Assembly: GCA_017965445.1 (NCBI GenBank)
Contig: JAGCPZ010000076.1
Span: 1 to 64,000, forward strand
From: Fibrobacter sp.
GTDB taxonomy: Bacteria; Fibrobacterota; Fibrobacteria; Fibrobacterales; Fibrobacteraceae
Length of the DNA stretch: 64,000 nucleotides
Direction: 5' to 3'
The notes beneath the pieces are model-generated. The model was not told the origin of the DNA. It saw only the letters and a program-made list of their open reading frames with translations, and ran no database searches. The translations under genes and the position numbers were made by a program. This document shows, in pieces, positions 22,433-30,209 of this stretch; position 1 is the stretch's first letter; the number at the start of each line of letters is the position of its first letter.

Positions 22433-24298
22433 TTAATCTTTACCGGCTCCGTAAACAACGGGGCCTTCTTCGTCTTCGTCGTCATCGCCGTGTTCAGCGA
22501 GATAAGCCTGATATTCTTCTTCCGTCATTCCGCCTTCGTCATCTTCGGGCATGAAGGATTTGCGCTTTGGCTTTTCCGGGGCTGTCGCAGGCTTCGATTC
22601 TTCCTTGCGGCTTGCGCGTGCACTGCGATTCAAGTAGGCGATGTATTCTTCGTCCGTCATTTCGTTGCCGAAACTGTAAGAAGAATACTTGTCTTCTTCG
22701 GGTTCGTCTTGTGCGTAGCTGGATTCCGCAGAAGTATATGACTTGGTGATTGACGGAATGTCGTCGCTTTCGGAAACTTCGTTGGAGGGCTGCACGGTGG
22801 CCGTTGAAGACTGCGTTTCGTTTGTTGAAGACTGCGCGGAACTTGCGTTGTCGTAGAACGCCTGCGCCTTTTGCATAAAGGCCGCGAACTCCTCGTCGCT
22901 CATCTGCTTGACCGCATCTTCGTTCAAACCTTGGACGCTGTTTATGTTGCCTGCAACAATTGTGGGTGTGTCGTTAGATTCGTCCGCGCCTTCGTCAGAT
23001 TCTTCGACCGGTTCAAATGCGTGTGCCGGTTCAATGACATGCGATGTCTCGACAATGTCTTCGAGAACACTTGCGCCCAAGTCAGTTTCATGACTGGATG
23101 CGCCTGATTCAATTGTCGGGATTGCAGTATCTTCTGGTGTTATGGGCTGCGTGGCATCTTGAATAAACGCTGCATCTTGATTCGGCGCAGTTTCTGGTGT
23201 TGTGGGCTGCGCGGCTTCTTGTCCCGGAGCGATTGCATCTCCAGCGGGAGCGCTTGCTGCCTGATGCGCGCCTTCGGCGGCATCCGCTTCCGCAATCATG
23301 TCGGCAAACGGATTCTCCTGCACTTCGGAAATATCTTCGCGCCCTTCCAACATCGCGTTGAGGTCTTCTTCCGTGACGTTCCTGCCGCGTTCCGTCCAAA
23401 GCACAGCTTCGCGCATCGTAGCGGCAAGGTCGCCCACGCTCTTTTCCTTGGAACGCGCAATCGCCTGACTGCGGATAGTCTCCACAAGCCCCGCCTTGAC
23501 CTCGGGATCCTTGCTGAAGAACACCGTCTCGTGCGCCATTTCGTCGGCGTACTCGGGATTGTTCTTCTTGCGGTAAATCCAGATCGGGCCGAACAACTCG
23601 CTCTGACGGAACACGACCTCGTCCGTCTTGATCATCTCGAGCATGGCCATGAACGTCACCGCCGCGACAATCGGGTGCGAATCGTTGTCGAGCAAGTCTT
23701 CGAAAAGCGCACGACCATGTGCGTTCAAGAAGTTGTTAATCGCCTGCTGACGGTCCTGAATCGTCACATAGTCCAATTCGATATGGTGGATCGTCTCGGA
23801 AATCTTTGTCTTTAAACTCTTCTGGTAAGCGCGGAAAAGCTGCCAGATGTTCGCATCCGCGAGCGTATCGTCGTCGTTCTGCGTTTTTTCGAGCCTTCCG
23901 CGGGAATATGTGCCGAAGTTCTTCGCCTCCATCTCCTGGAGCCCGCCCGCGACCTGCTTGAAACGCTGGTATTCCAACATTTCCTGCATGAGCTTTTCGC
24001 GGTCTTCGTTGTATTCCTCGATGGTCTCCGGGTCGCGTTCTTCGGCTGGGAGCAGCTCCTGCACCTTGAGCGCCATCAAACGGCTCGCCATGAACAAGAA
24101 GTCGCCCGCCTTGGAAAGGTCCGTTTCGGAATACTCGTTTACCCACTTCAAAAAGTCGTCCGCGATTTCCGCAATCGGAATCTGGTCCAGCGTCATTTCC
24201 TTTTTCTGGACGAGATAGACGAGCAAGTCCATCGGCCCGTTAAATGAACCGATTTTCACCTCGTAATCTTCTTGCTCAAGAACTTCGGAATCAACCAT
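22433..24298 (-). CDS. scpA: ScpA kleisin with a long acidic C-terminal extension
   Basis: Length is 621 aa; typical ScpA is about 250. Residues about 10-260 are ScpA: YEVKIGSFNGPMDLLVYLVQKKEMTLDQIPIAEIADDFL at the N-terminus (SMC-contacting helices), KAGDFLFMASRLMALKVQELLP, EYQRFKQVA, and the C-terminal winged helix near HPIVAAVTFMAMLEMIKTDEV. ScpA bridges the two Smc heads in chromosome condensation. Beyond residue 330 the protein is disordered, rich in Ala, Glu, Ser, Thr, Pro and Gln, with three copies of a short motif: MSDEEFAAFM (466), MTDEEYIAYL (547) and MTEEEYQAYL (591). The very end is acidic (GDDDEDEEG). The start at 24298 gives the canonical N-terminus. scpB is not adjacent. It is the only gene in its unit. 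Confidence 0.9.
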   Translation of the reverse strand: MVDSEVLEQEDYEVKIGSFNGPMDLLVYLVQKKEMTLDQIPIAEIADDFLKWVNEYSETDLSKAGDFLFMASRLMALKVQELLPAEERDPETIEEYNEDREKLMQEMLEYQRFKQVAGGLQEMEAKNFGTYSRGRLEKTQNDDDTLADANIWQLFRAYQKSLKTKISETIHHIELDYVTIQDRQQAINNFLNAHGRALFEDLLDNDSHPIVAAVTFMAMLEMIKTDEVVFRQSELFGPIWIYRKKNNPEYADEMAHETVFFSKDPEVKAGLVETIRSQAIARSKEKSVGDLAATMREAVLWTERGRNVTEEDLNAMLEGREDISEVQENPFADMIAEADAAEGAHQAASAPAGDAIAPGQEAAQPTTPETAPNQDAAFIQDATQPITPEDTAIPTIESGASSHETDLGASVLEDIVETSHVIEPAHAFEPVEESDEGADESNDTPTIVAGNINSVQGLNEDAVKQMSDEEFAAFMQKAQAFYDNASSAQSSTNETQSSTATVQPSNEVSESDDIPSITKSYTSAESSYAQDEPEEDKYSSYSFGNEMTDEEYIAYLNRSARASRKEESKPATAPEKPKRKSFMPEDDEGGMTEEEYQAYLAEHGDDDEDEEGPVVYGAGKD

Positions 24299-24393
24299 TG
24301 AACGATAATATAGAAATTAGACGGGAAATTTTGGCGAATTGTCACCCGCTATTGTAGAAATGAAGCGCAGGAAAACAAGCGTGAAAAATTTGG

Positions 24394-24540
24394 CTATTTG
24401 CGGATTGACCCGTTAGAAAACTCCACCCTAAATAGAGGTACCCAAGTTTCTTGACCGTCATCAGATGCCCAGCGTACAACTTGAGAAAGATTGGCTGTAG
24501 TAGGTTTGTATCCTTGACTTTGCCTTGTTTTACAAAGTGA
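24394..24540 (-). other. Possible gene remnant in the scpA-GNAT interval
   Basis: The interval 24299-24786 has no complete gene. On the minus strand a 48-codon open stretch without a start codon reads like a protein C-terminus (for example VVRWASDDGQETWVPLFRVE) and ends at TAG (24394-24396). I do not recognise it; it may be chance. Confidence 0.2.
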
Positions 24541-24585
24541 CTAATCCATAATAGCAGAAAAGGTCTTTTTTACAAAAACATCGCT

Positions 24586-24661
24586 ATAATTCTCTAAATG
24601 TGCAAAAAAATGTGAGATTTAGAGAGTTATAAGCACTTTTTTGTGGTATAACTCTCTAAAT
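24586..24661. repeat. Three-copy 14-bp repeat (direct plus inverted)
   Basis: ATAATTCTCTAAAT (24586-24599), its inverted copy ATTTAGAGAGTTAT (24617-24630), and a second direct copy ATAACTCTCTAAAT (24648-24661), with 17-base gaps. It could be an operator or part of a decayed mobile element. Confidence 0.7.
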
Positions 24662-24687
24662 GTGCGGTTTTGCGACTTTTTTGGAAA

Positions 24688-24716
24688 CAAAGAATGTCCG
24701 CTTGCTGGCGGACATA
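24688..24716 (-). terminator. Terminator after the GNAT gene
   Basis: Read on the minus strand: TGTCCGC-CAGCAA-GCGGACA followed by TTCTTTGTTT, about 75 bases past the GNAT stop. Confidence 0.55.
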
Positions 24717-24786
24717 AATTTTTTTTTGCGATGGGCTTTACTAATAAAGTTCCTACATAATTTGGAACTCTTTAGGGCGTATGGGT

Positions 24787-25344
24787 TTACGCCACCAAAT
24801 CCATCAGGTCAAAGTACATCAAGCGCGTATGCGGGTCATCGTCTTCGAGGTTCATCATGCGGAACCCGTTCTTCTCGTAAAACGGAACGGCCCCCAAGTA
24901 GGCATCTACCGTTATAAAGCGGCAGCCCGTTTTGTTGTTGATGACGAACATGGATTTGATGTAATCGAGCAATCCGGAACCAATTTGATTTCCTTTGGCT
25001 TGCTTATCAACTGCTAAGCGGCAGAGCTTTACGGCGGGGTAGCTTTTCAACCGTTTCTCGTTCGGGAATCCTTGCTTGCGGCGGAATCTGTTGAATTCCG
25101 TCATGCTCGGAAAATCGCTTGTCGCAATTTTGTCGTTCGCGAGGCTGAAGTAGGCTAGGGTTTGTTTTGATTCTGGGTCGATACATGTATAGCTCACCGC
25201 TAGCATGTGGTAGTCGAACAAAGAAGCTCTATTTGCTATATAGTCGTTCAAGTCCTTGTCGCCGCAGTCGAAATTCTCGACGGCGTTTGTGGGTTGCAAC
25301 CTTACAATTTTGAATCTTTCGGGAATTCCACATGTCTGAACCAT
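24787..25344 (-). CDS. GNAT acetyltransferase, possible toxin of a two-gene module (copy 1)
   Basis: Length is 185 aa. GNAT fold signs: N-terminal FDCGDKDLNDYI; VKLCRLAVDKQAKGNQIGSGLLDYI, with the acetyl-CoA-binding Q/R-x-x-G-x-G/A loop; and CRFITVDAYLGAVPFYEKNGF, the A...FY.k.GF end motif. This pattern is close to TacT-like enzymes that act as toxins by acetylating charged tRNA, but general GNAT enzymes share it. It overlaps the upstream small gene by 43 bases, as in toxin-antitoxin pairs. A second pair with the same order and strong similarity lies at 55171-55931. Alternative starts a few codons downstream are possible. The toxin role is inference. Confidence 0.8.
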   Translation of the reverse strand: MVQTCGIPERFKIVRLQPTNAVENFDCGDKDLNDYIANRASLFDYHMLAVSYTCIDPESKQTLAYFSLANDKIATSDFPSMTEFNRFRRKQGFPNEKRLKSYPAVKLCRLAVDKQAKGNQIGSGLLDYIKSMFVINNKTGCRFITVDAYLGAVPFYEKNGFRMMNLEDDDPHTRLMYFDLMDLVA

Positions 25345-25544
25345 GGGTCCACACCTCCGTTTGCTGCTTCGCGGGCGCGTTTTTCACGCATGCCATCTTC
25401 AAATGCTTTTTGGAAAATTTCATAGTTCCGTAAGCGGCGGGCGCGAGCTTCTGGAGTTTCGGGGTGCCTCTCCTGCATACGGGCGATAAACCGGCGAGCA
25501 TCCTCGCCGAACAAGATAGGTGTTTCTCTGACGGGTCTTGCCAT
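25302..25544 (-). CDS. Small basic protein paired with GNAT enzyme (putative antitoxin, copy 1)
   Basis: Length is 80 aa. Begins MARPVRETPILFGEDARRF, then helix-rich Arg/Glu sequence (IARMQERHPETPEARARRLRNYEIFQKAFEDGMREKRAREAANGG) and a short tail. The N-terminal block MARPxRETPILFGEDARRF is identical in pattern to the partner at 55171, and similar short proteins are found next to GNAT genes in other anaerobes. No DNA-binding fold is evident by eye. Its 3' end overlaps the GNAT start by 43 bases, so the two are coupled. Antitoxin is a hypothesis from size, overlap and pairing. Confidence 0.75.
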   Translation of the reverse strand: MARPVRETPILFGEDARRFIARMQERHPETPEARARRLRNYEIFQKAFEDGMREKRAREAANGGVDPWFRHVEFPKDSKL

Positions 25545-25685
25545 GAGTGTCCTATTTGTTAGTTGTTAGAATAAAAGTAACTGATATATTAACGCCCGGC
25601 CAAGCCGGATGGCTTCCTCAATGGATCCGTTTTTTAAATATATAAAAGCAGAAAAAGAAGTGCAAGGGGACTGGGCTTATGCCAA

Positions 25686-25714
25686 AAACCCCTCCATCGG
25701 GAGGGGCTGTTTAA
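25686..25714 (-). terminator. Terminator after glmS
   Basis: Read on the minus strand: CCCCTCCC-GAT-GGAGGGG followed by TTTTTGG, 35 bases beyond the glmS stop. Confidence 0.75.
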
Positions 25715-25746
25715 TCGTTTTTTATCGACTTCGTAGCGATGTCGTT

Positions 25747-27576
25747 TTATTCCACCGTCACGCTCTTGGCGAGGTTTCTCGGCTGGTCCACGTCGTTGCC
25801 GCGGAGAACGGCGATGTGGTAGGCGAGCAACTGCAGCGGGATGCAGGTGACAATCGGCATGAGCATCGGGCGGGTTTTCGGCACGGTGATGATGTGGTCG
25901 GCGATTTCGTCGAGCGGGTGGCAGTCTTCCGTGGTGACGGCGATGACTTTACCGCCGCGGGCCTTGATTTCGCGGATGTTGCTGATAATCTTGTCGAAGA
26001 GCGAATCCTTCGGGGCGATGACCACGACCGGCATGTTTTCGTCGATAAGGGCGATGGGGCCGTGCTTCATTTCGGCGGCGGGGTAGCCTTCGGCGTGGAT
26101 GTAGCTGATTTCCTTGAGCTTCAAGGCGCCTTCCATGGCGACCGGGTAGCAGAAGTGACGTCCGAGGTACAAGAAGTTGTTCGCCTTGCTGAGTGTCTTT
26201 GCAATTTCGGCGATGCTGTCGGAGAGCTTGAGCGTTTCGGCAACGAGGTCCGGGAGTTCCGTGAGTTCCTTGACGATGTCGGCGCCGGTTTCAAAGCTGA
26301 GTCGGCGCTGGCGACCGAGCAGGAGCGCAATCATGGCAAGTACGGTGACCTGGCTTGTGAACGCCTTGGTGCTCGCGACGCCGATTTCCGGGCCTGCGTG
26401 CAGATAGACGCCGCCGTCGCTTGTGCGTGCGATGGTCGAGCCGACTCCGTTACAGATGGCAAGTGCGGTTGCGCCTTTTTGCTGGGCTTCCTTGAGGGCG
26501 GCGAGCGTGTCGGCGGTTTCGCCGGACTGGCTGATGGCGATTACGAGTGTACCCGGCTTGATGATGGGGTTTCTGTAGCGGAACTCGGATGCGTATTCGA
26601 CTTCGACCGGGACGCCGGCGAGGTCTTCGATCATGTATTCACCGACCATGCCTGCGTAGTAGCTGGTACCGCAGGCGGTGATGATGATGCGGTTGATGTT
26701 CCTGAGTTCCTTGATGTTCGTGTCGAGGCCGGCGAGTTTCGCGTTTCCTTCGGCGGCGAGCAGGCGGCCGCGCATGGTGTTGCGCAGCACTTCGGGCTGT
26801 TCGAAAATTTCCTTGAGCATGAAGTGCGGGAATCCGCCCTTGGCAACGGCGTCGGCGTCAAATTCGACATCCTGGACTTCGCGCTGTACTTCGTGGCTGC
26901 TCATGTTCACGATGGAGTAGCCGCCGTCCTTGATTTGCACGATGTCGTTGTCGTCCAGATAGACAACTTTCTGCGTGTGGTTGATGATTGCGGAAACGTC
27001 ACTTGCAATGTAGAAGTCGCCGTCGTTTCCGATGCCGAGGATAAGCGGACTTCCGCGGCGGGCGCCAATCAAAACGTTGGGTTCTTCGTTGCAGATGACT
27101 CCGAGGCCGAACGTTCCTTCGATTTGCTTGAGGGCCTTGAGTACGGCGGACTTCAAATCGCCGTTGTAATAGCGGGCGATGAGGTGTGCGACGACTTCCG
27201 TATCGGTTTCGGACTTGAATTCAACGCCTTCGGAGATGAGCTTTGCCTTGAGGCTTGCGTAGTTCTCGATGATGCCGTTGTGGACAATCGAGATTTTTCC
27301 GTCAAAGCTTGTGTGCGGGTGCGCATTGGATTCGGTGGGGGCACCGTGGGTGGCCCAGCGCGTGTGGGCGATGCCGATGGAACCCTTGATGGGGCAATTC
27401 TTCAATTTGTCTTCGAGGGCCTTGATTTTCCCAGATGCGCGGACAACTTTGATTTGCCCTTGGTCGATGATGGCGACTCCCGAGCTATCGTAGCCACGAT
27501 ATTCCATTTTCTTGAGACCTTCGACAAGGACCGGTAGAGCTTCCCCTTTACCGATGTATCCGATAATTCCGCACAT
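25747..27576 (-). CDS. glmS: Glutamine--fructose-6-phosphate aminotransferase (GlmS)
   Basis: Length is 609 aa, the normal size. Makes glucosamine-6-phosphate from fructose-6-phosphate and glutamine, the first step towards peptidoglycan amino sugars. N-terminal glutaminase: MCGIIGYIG with the catalytic Cys2, MEYRGYDSSGVA, HTRWATHGAPTESNAHPH, VHNGIIENY. Then two SIS isomerase domains: TACGTSYYAGMVGEY...EYASEFRYR (about 295-330), AISQSGETADTLAAL, KAFTSQV, and YLGRHFCYPVAMEGALKLKEISYIHAEGYPAAEMKHGPIALID (about 460-500). The C-terminus ends DVDQPRNLAKSVTVE, as in canonical GlmS. No glmS ribozyme was recognised upstream. Monocistronic. Confidence 0.97.
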   Translation of the reverse strand: MCGIIGYIGKGEALPVLVEGLKKMEYRGYDSSGVAIIDQGQIKVVRASGKIKALEDKLKNCPIKGSIGIAHTRWATHGAPTESNAHPHTSFDGKISIVHNGIIENYASLKAKLISEGVEFKSETDTEVVAHLIARYYNGDLKSAVLKALKQIEGTFGLGVICNEEPNVLIGARRGSPLILGIGNDGDFYIASDVSAIINHTQKVVYLDDNDIVQIKDGGYSIVNMSSHEVQREVQDVEFDADAVAKGGFPHFMLKEIFEQPEVLRNTMRGRLLAAEGNAKLAGLDTNIKELRNINRIIITACGTSYYAGMVGEYMIEDLAGVPVEVEYASEFRYRNPIIKPGTLVIAISQSGETADTLAALKEAQQKGATALAICNGVGSTIARTSDGGVYLHAGPEIGVASTKAFTSQVTVLAMIALLLGRQRRLSFETGADIVKELTELPDLVAETLKLSDSIAEIAKTLSKANNFLYLGRHFCYPVAMEGALKLKEISYIHAEGYPAAEMKHGPIALIDENMPVVVIAPKDSLFDKIISNIREIKARGGKVIAVTTEDCHPLDEIADHIITVPKTRPMLMPIVTCIPLQLLAYHIAVLRGNDVDQPRNLAKSVTVE

Positions 27577-27703
27577 AAAAATACCTGTATCTAAAATTTT
27601 AGGTGAAAATATACTAATTGTAAAGGTAAAAAGAAAAAAATTGTAAGCTTTATCTACTTTGTTTTGCTATTTTAAAGTCGTCAATTTTTCATAGAGGATA
27701 AAA

Positions 27704-28513
27704 ATGAAGACTAAATTGATTATTGCTGCTGGCGCTCTCGCCATGCTTATGACTGGTTGCGAACCGTGCAAAACCGCATCGACCGAAAAGACCTCGCTTG
27801 TGACCGAAAAGGACAAGTACAGCTACGCTCTCGGTGCTCATTTCGGTAACCAGGCTCGTTTCCAGCTTGTCACCCGCGATTCCATTGACCTCGACTTGGA
27901 CCTCTTCATCCAGGCTTTCAAGGAACGCTACAATGAGGATTCCGTCAAGTTCTTGATGAACGATTCCATCATCATGGAAACGCTCAACAAGCTTTCTGCA
28001 GACCGTCAGGCCGAAAAGATGAAGAAGGACAGCATCGCCGCCGAAAAGAACAAGGCTGAAGGCGAAGCTTTCCTCGCACAGAACAAGACTGCCGAAGGCG
28101 TCGTGACCACCGCTTCTGGTCTTCAGTACAAGGTTGAAACTGAAGGTACTGGTGCAACTCCGACCGACGAAGACAAGGTCAAGGTCCACTATACCGGTAT
28201 GCTTCTCAATGGCGAAAAGTTCGACAGTTCCATCGACCGTGGTCAGCCGCTTGAATTCCCGGTGACGGCCGTTATCGCTGGCTGGACGGAAATGCTCAAG
28301 CTCATGAAGGTTGGCGAAAAGGTCACCGCATGGATTCCGAGCGACCTCGCTTACGGTCCGCGTGGCAACCGCGCTATCCCGGGCAATAGCGTCCTCAAGT
28401 TCGAAATGGAACTCTTGGAAGTGATTCCGCCTGCAAAGCCGGAAGAACCGAAGGCTGACGCAAAGAAGGCTGGCAAGCCGGCTAAGAAGCCTGCTGCTCC
28501 TGCTGCCAAGTAA
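27704..28513 (+). CDS. FKBP-type peptidyl-prolyl isomerase lipoprotein
   Basis: Length is 269 aa. Lipoprotein signal LAMLMTGCEPC (lipobox MTGC). Residues about 40-135 are the helical FKBP-N dimerisation domain (YSYALGAHFGNQARFQL...FIQAFKERY...AEGEAFLAQNKTAEGVVTTASGLQYKV, the usual ending). The FKBP catalytic domain follows (about 140-250): VKVHYTGMLLNGEKFDSSIDRGQPLEFPV, VIAGWTEMLKLMKVGEKVTAWIPSDLAYG, SVLKFEMELLEV. The last 25 residues are a Lys/Ala/Pro tail (KADAKKAGKPAKKPAAP). Mip/FkpA-like folding helper in the periplasm or on a membrane surface. Single-gene unit. Confidence 0.93.
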   Translation: MKTKLIIAAGALAMLMTGCEPCKTASTEKTSLVTEKDKYSYALGAHFGNQARFQLVTRDSIDLDLDLFIQAFKERYNEDSVKFLMNDSIIMETLNKLSADRQAEKMKKDSIAAEKNKAEGEAFLAQNKTAEGVVTTASGLQYKVETEGTGATPTDEDKVKVHYTGMLLNGEKFDSSIDRGQPLEFPVTAVIAGWTEMLKLMKVGEKVTAWIPSDLAYGPRGNRAIPGNSVLKFEMELLEVIPPAKPEEPKADAKKAGKPAKKPAAPAAK

Positions 28514-28631
28514 GCTGAAGCATTTCGACTTCGAAAATTTGCACCCTGCGCACTTTTTGCGTGGGGTGTTTTTTCGCATTAAATGTCACCCTGGCGGAAT
28601 CCTATTCCGTACTTCTTCATGCCTCCCTATG

Positions 28632-28772
28632 CTTGACCATACCACCCCGGCTGTGCCGTTCTACACTAGACCATGTCACCCCGGCTGCGCCGTTCTACAC
28701 TTGACCATGTCACCCGGCTGTGTCCGTCCCGCACATGATCATGTCACCCCGCACTTGTTGCGGGGTCGGCTT
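28632..28772 (+). repeat. Four imperfect ~34-bp tandem repeats
   Basis: Units begin GACCATGTCACCCCGGCTG and continue CGCCGTTCTACACT. Copies start near 28636, 28670, 28703 and 28737; the last two are diverged. It shares the CACCCCGG core with terminator hairpins elsewhere. The 28514-28843 interval holds no convincing gene. Confidence 0.7.
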
Positions 28773-28843
28773 TTACGCTTGCCTTCTTATGTTCTGCAGA
28801 AAAATTATATCTTTGCTTTTGCATGTTATTCGAGCGGGTGTCT

Positions 28844-30154
28844 ATGTCCAGAATTTTCTTTTTACTGTGCATCGTTGTTGTTGCGCTTACCGGATGTAAT
28901 GAACAGAAAAAAATCGATGCGTTGAAGCAAGAAAACGCAAGGCTCGAAGCTGCTGCGGATTCGCTCAAGGCCTTGATTGCAAAAGCTCAGGGTGAAACTT
29001 CGAAGTGGCTCGTGAAAAACGATACGGTCCGTGCGGGCGATGGCCTTTTCCAGGTGCTGTACCGCATGAACATCAACGAAAAAGAACGCGGAAAAATCGT
29101 GATTGCGTTGCAGGACTCCGTTGAACTTTCTGCACTCCGCGTAGGCCAGGTGTTCTATGCGGCGCTCGATTCCGCGGGCGATGTCCAGCGTTTCCGTTTT
29201 GCGCCGAACCCGGCGACGGTCCACATGCTGAGCAAGACGGATTCCGGTTTTGCCTATAGCCGTATCGATAAACCGGTGACGATTCGCCAGTCTGTTTTCG
29301 AGGGCGCTCTTGAAAATGGAAGCACGTTGAGTGGCATTTTGCACAAGGTCGGTATCCCGAGACGTATGGTGGGTGTCGTGAGCGCTGTTTTGCAGTGCAA
29401 GGTCTCGTTCCAGCTGGCGCGTCCGGGCGACAAGTTCCGCATTCTGCTCGAAGAAAAGTTCTATCAGGATTCTATCTGGATTAGCGGCAAGGTGCTCTAT
29501 GCCGAATTCAACGGCCATACGGTCGGGCATCACGAGGCGTTCCGTTACGAGGACCCGGATCCGAAGAGTTCCTTTAACGCCCACTATACCGAAAAAGGCG
29601 AGGCCCTGATTTTTGAAGGCCTCCGCTATCCGTTGGACCGTTTGCACATCACGAGTCCTTATGGTACCCGCATCCATCCCATTACGGGTCGCCGCACCGT
29701 GCATCACGGTATCGACTACGGTAGCCCCAAGGGCTCGCCGGTTTATGCGGTCGCTGCTGGTGTCGTGACTGTTTCGGGTTACGATGACTTGAGCGGCAAC
29801 AAGATTGCCATCCGCCACAGGGACAATTCCGAAAGCTGGTACATGCACTTGTCCGTTCGCGGCGTGAAAGTCGGCGCTAAGGTCGCTCCGCGTCAGGTTA
29901 TCGGAAAAGTGGGATCTACGGGTCGCAGCACTGGCCCGCACTTGCACCTGGGATTCAAGGACAATCGTGGCAACTGGATGAACCCGGCTAGGAAGACGAT
30001 GATTGCAACGCCCAAGCTCGAAGGCAACCGTCTTGCCCGTCTCAAACAACGTGTGGCTGACATCCGCAAGGAAATCGAGCTTACGCTTGCCTCTCCGGCG
30101 GTCAAGGCGAACGATTCCACGGACGTGCTCGTCCGCATGCGCGTGTTGAAGTGA
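28844..30154 (+). CDS. M23 family murein endopeptidase lipoprotein
   Basis: Length is 436 aa from the Met at about 28844 (an earlier in-frame Met seven codons upstream precedes the signal). Lipoprotein signal VVVALTGCNEQ (lipobox LTGC). Short coiled coil (KKIDALKQENARLEAAADSLKALIAKA), then OapA/LysM-like region (VRAGDGLFQVLYRMNINEKERGKIVIAL, SGILHKVGIPRRMVGVVSAVL) as in MepM/YebA-type enzymes. The M23 domain follows: ITSPYGTRIHPITGRRTVHHGIDYG with zinc ligands His and Asp (HxxxD), YMHLS, and GRSTGPHLHLGF (HxH). It probably cuts peptidoglycan cross-links for growth or division. The coordinates of the upstream Met may be off by one. Confidence 0.9.
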   Translation: MSRIFFLLCIVVVALTGCNEQKKIDALKQENARLEAAADSLKALIAKAQGETSKWLVKNDTVRAGDGLFQVLYRMNINEKERGKIVIALQDSVELSALRVGQVFYAALDSAGDVQRFRFAPNPATVHMLSKTDSGFAYSRIDKPVTIRQSVFEGALENGSTLSGILHKVGIPRRMVGVVSAVLQCKVSFQLARPGDKFRILLEEKFYQDSIWISGKVLYAEFNGHTVGHHEAFRYEDPDPKSSFNAHYTEKGEALIFEGLRYPLDRLHITSPYGTRIHPITGRRTVHHGIDYGSPKGSPVYAVAAGVVTVSGYDDLSGNKIAIRHRDNSESWYMHLSVRGVKVGAKVAPRQVIGKVGSTGRSTGPHLHLGFKDNRGNWMNPARKTMIATPKLEGNRLARLKQRVADIRKEIELTLASPAVKANDSTDVLVRMRVLK

Positions 30155-30170
30155 CCGCGGCGAACGTCGC

Positions 30171-30204
30171 GGTCATCCTGGAGCCGAAGGCGATAGGATC
30201 CAGT
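30171..30204. repeat. Diverged GTCATCCTG-type dispersed repeat
   Basis: GGTCATCCTGGAGCCGAAGG...GGATCCAGT shares both ends with the repeat at 451-480; lies just after the M23 gene. Confidence 0.6.
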
Positions 30205-30209
30205 CGGTT

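Noticed and set aside
25609-27537. 642-codon open frame on the plus strand
   Set aside because: It lies opposite glmS, which has all its catalytic motifs; the opposite frame is open because of GC-biased codons, with a composition full of Asp/Val/Phe and no family.
28632-28772. Possible CRISPR array
   Set aside because: The units are directly adjacent and diverged, with no distinct spacers; the TAGTAAC arrays are likewise plain heptamers.
28539-28925. Open frame of 128 codons through the 28.6-kb tandem repeats
   Set aside because: It begins at TTG, follows the repeat unit and runs into the M23 gene in another frame; amino acid use reflects the repeat only.
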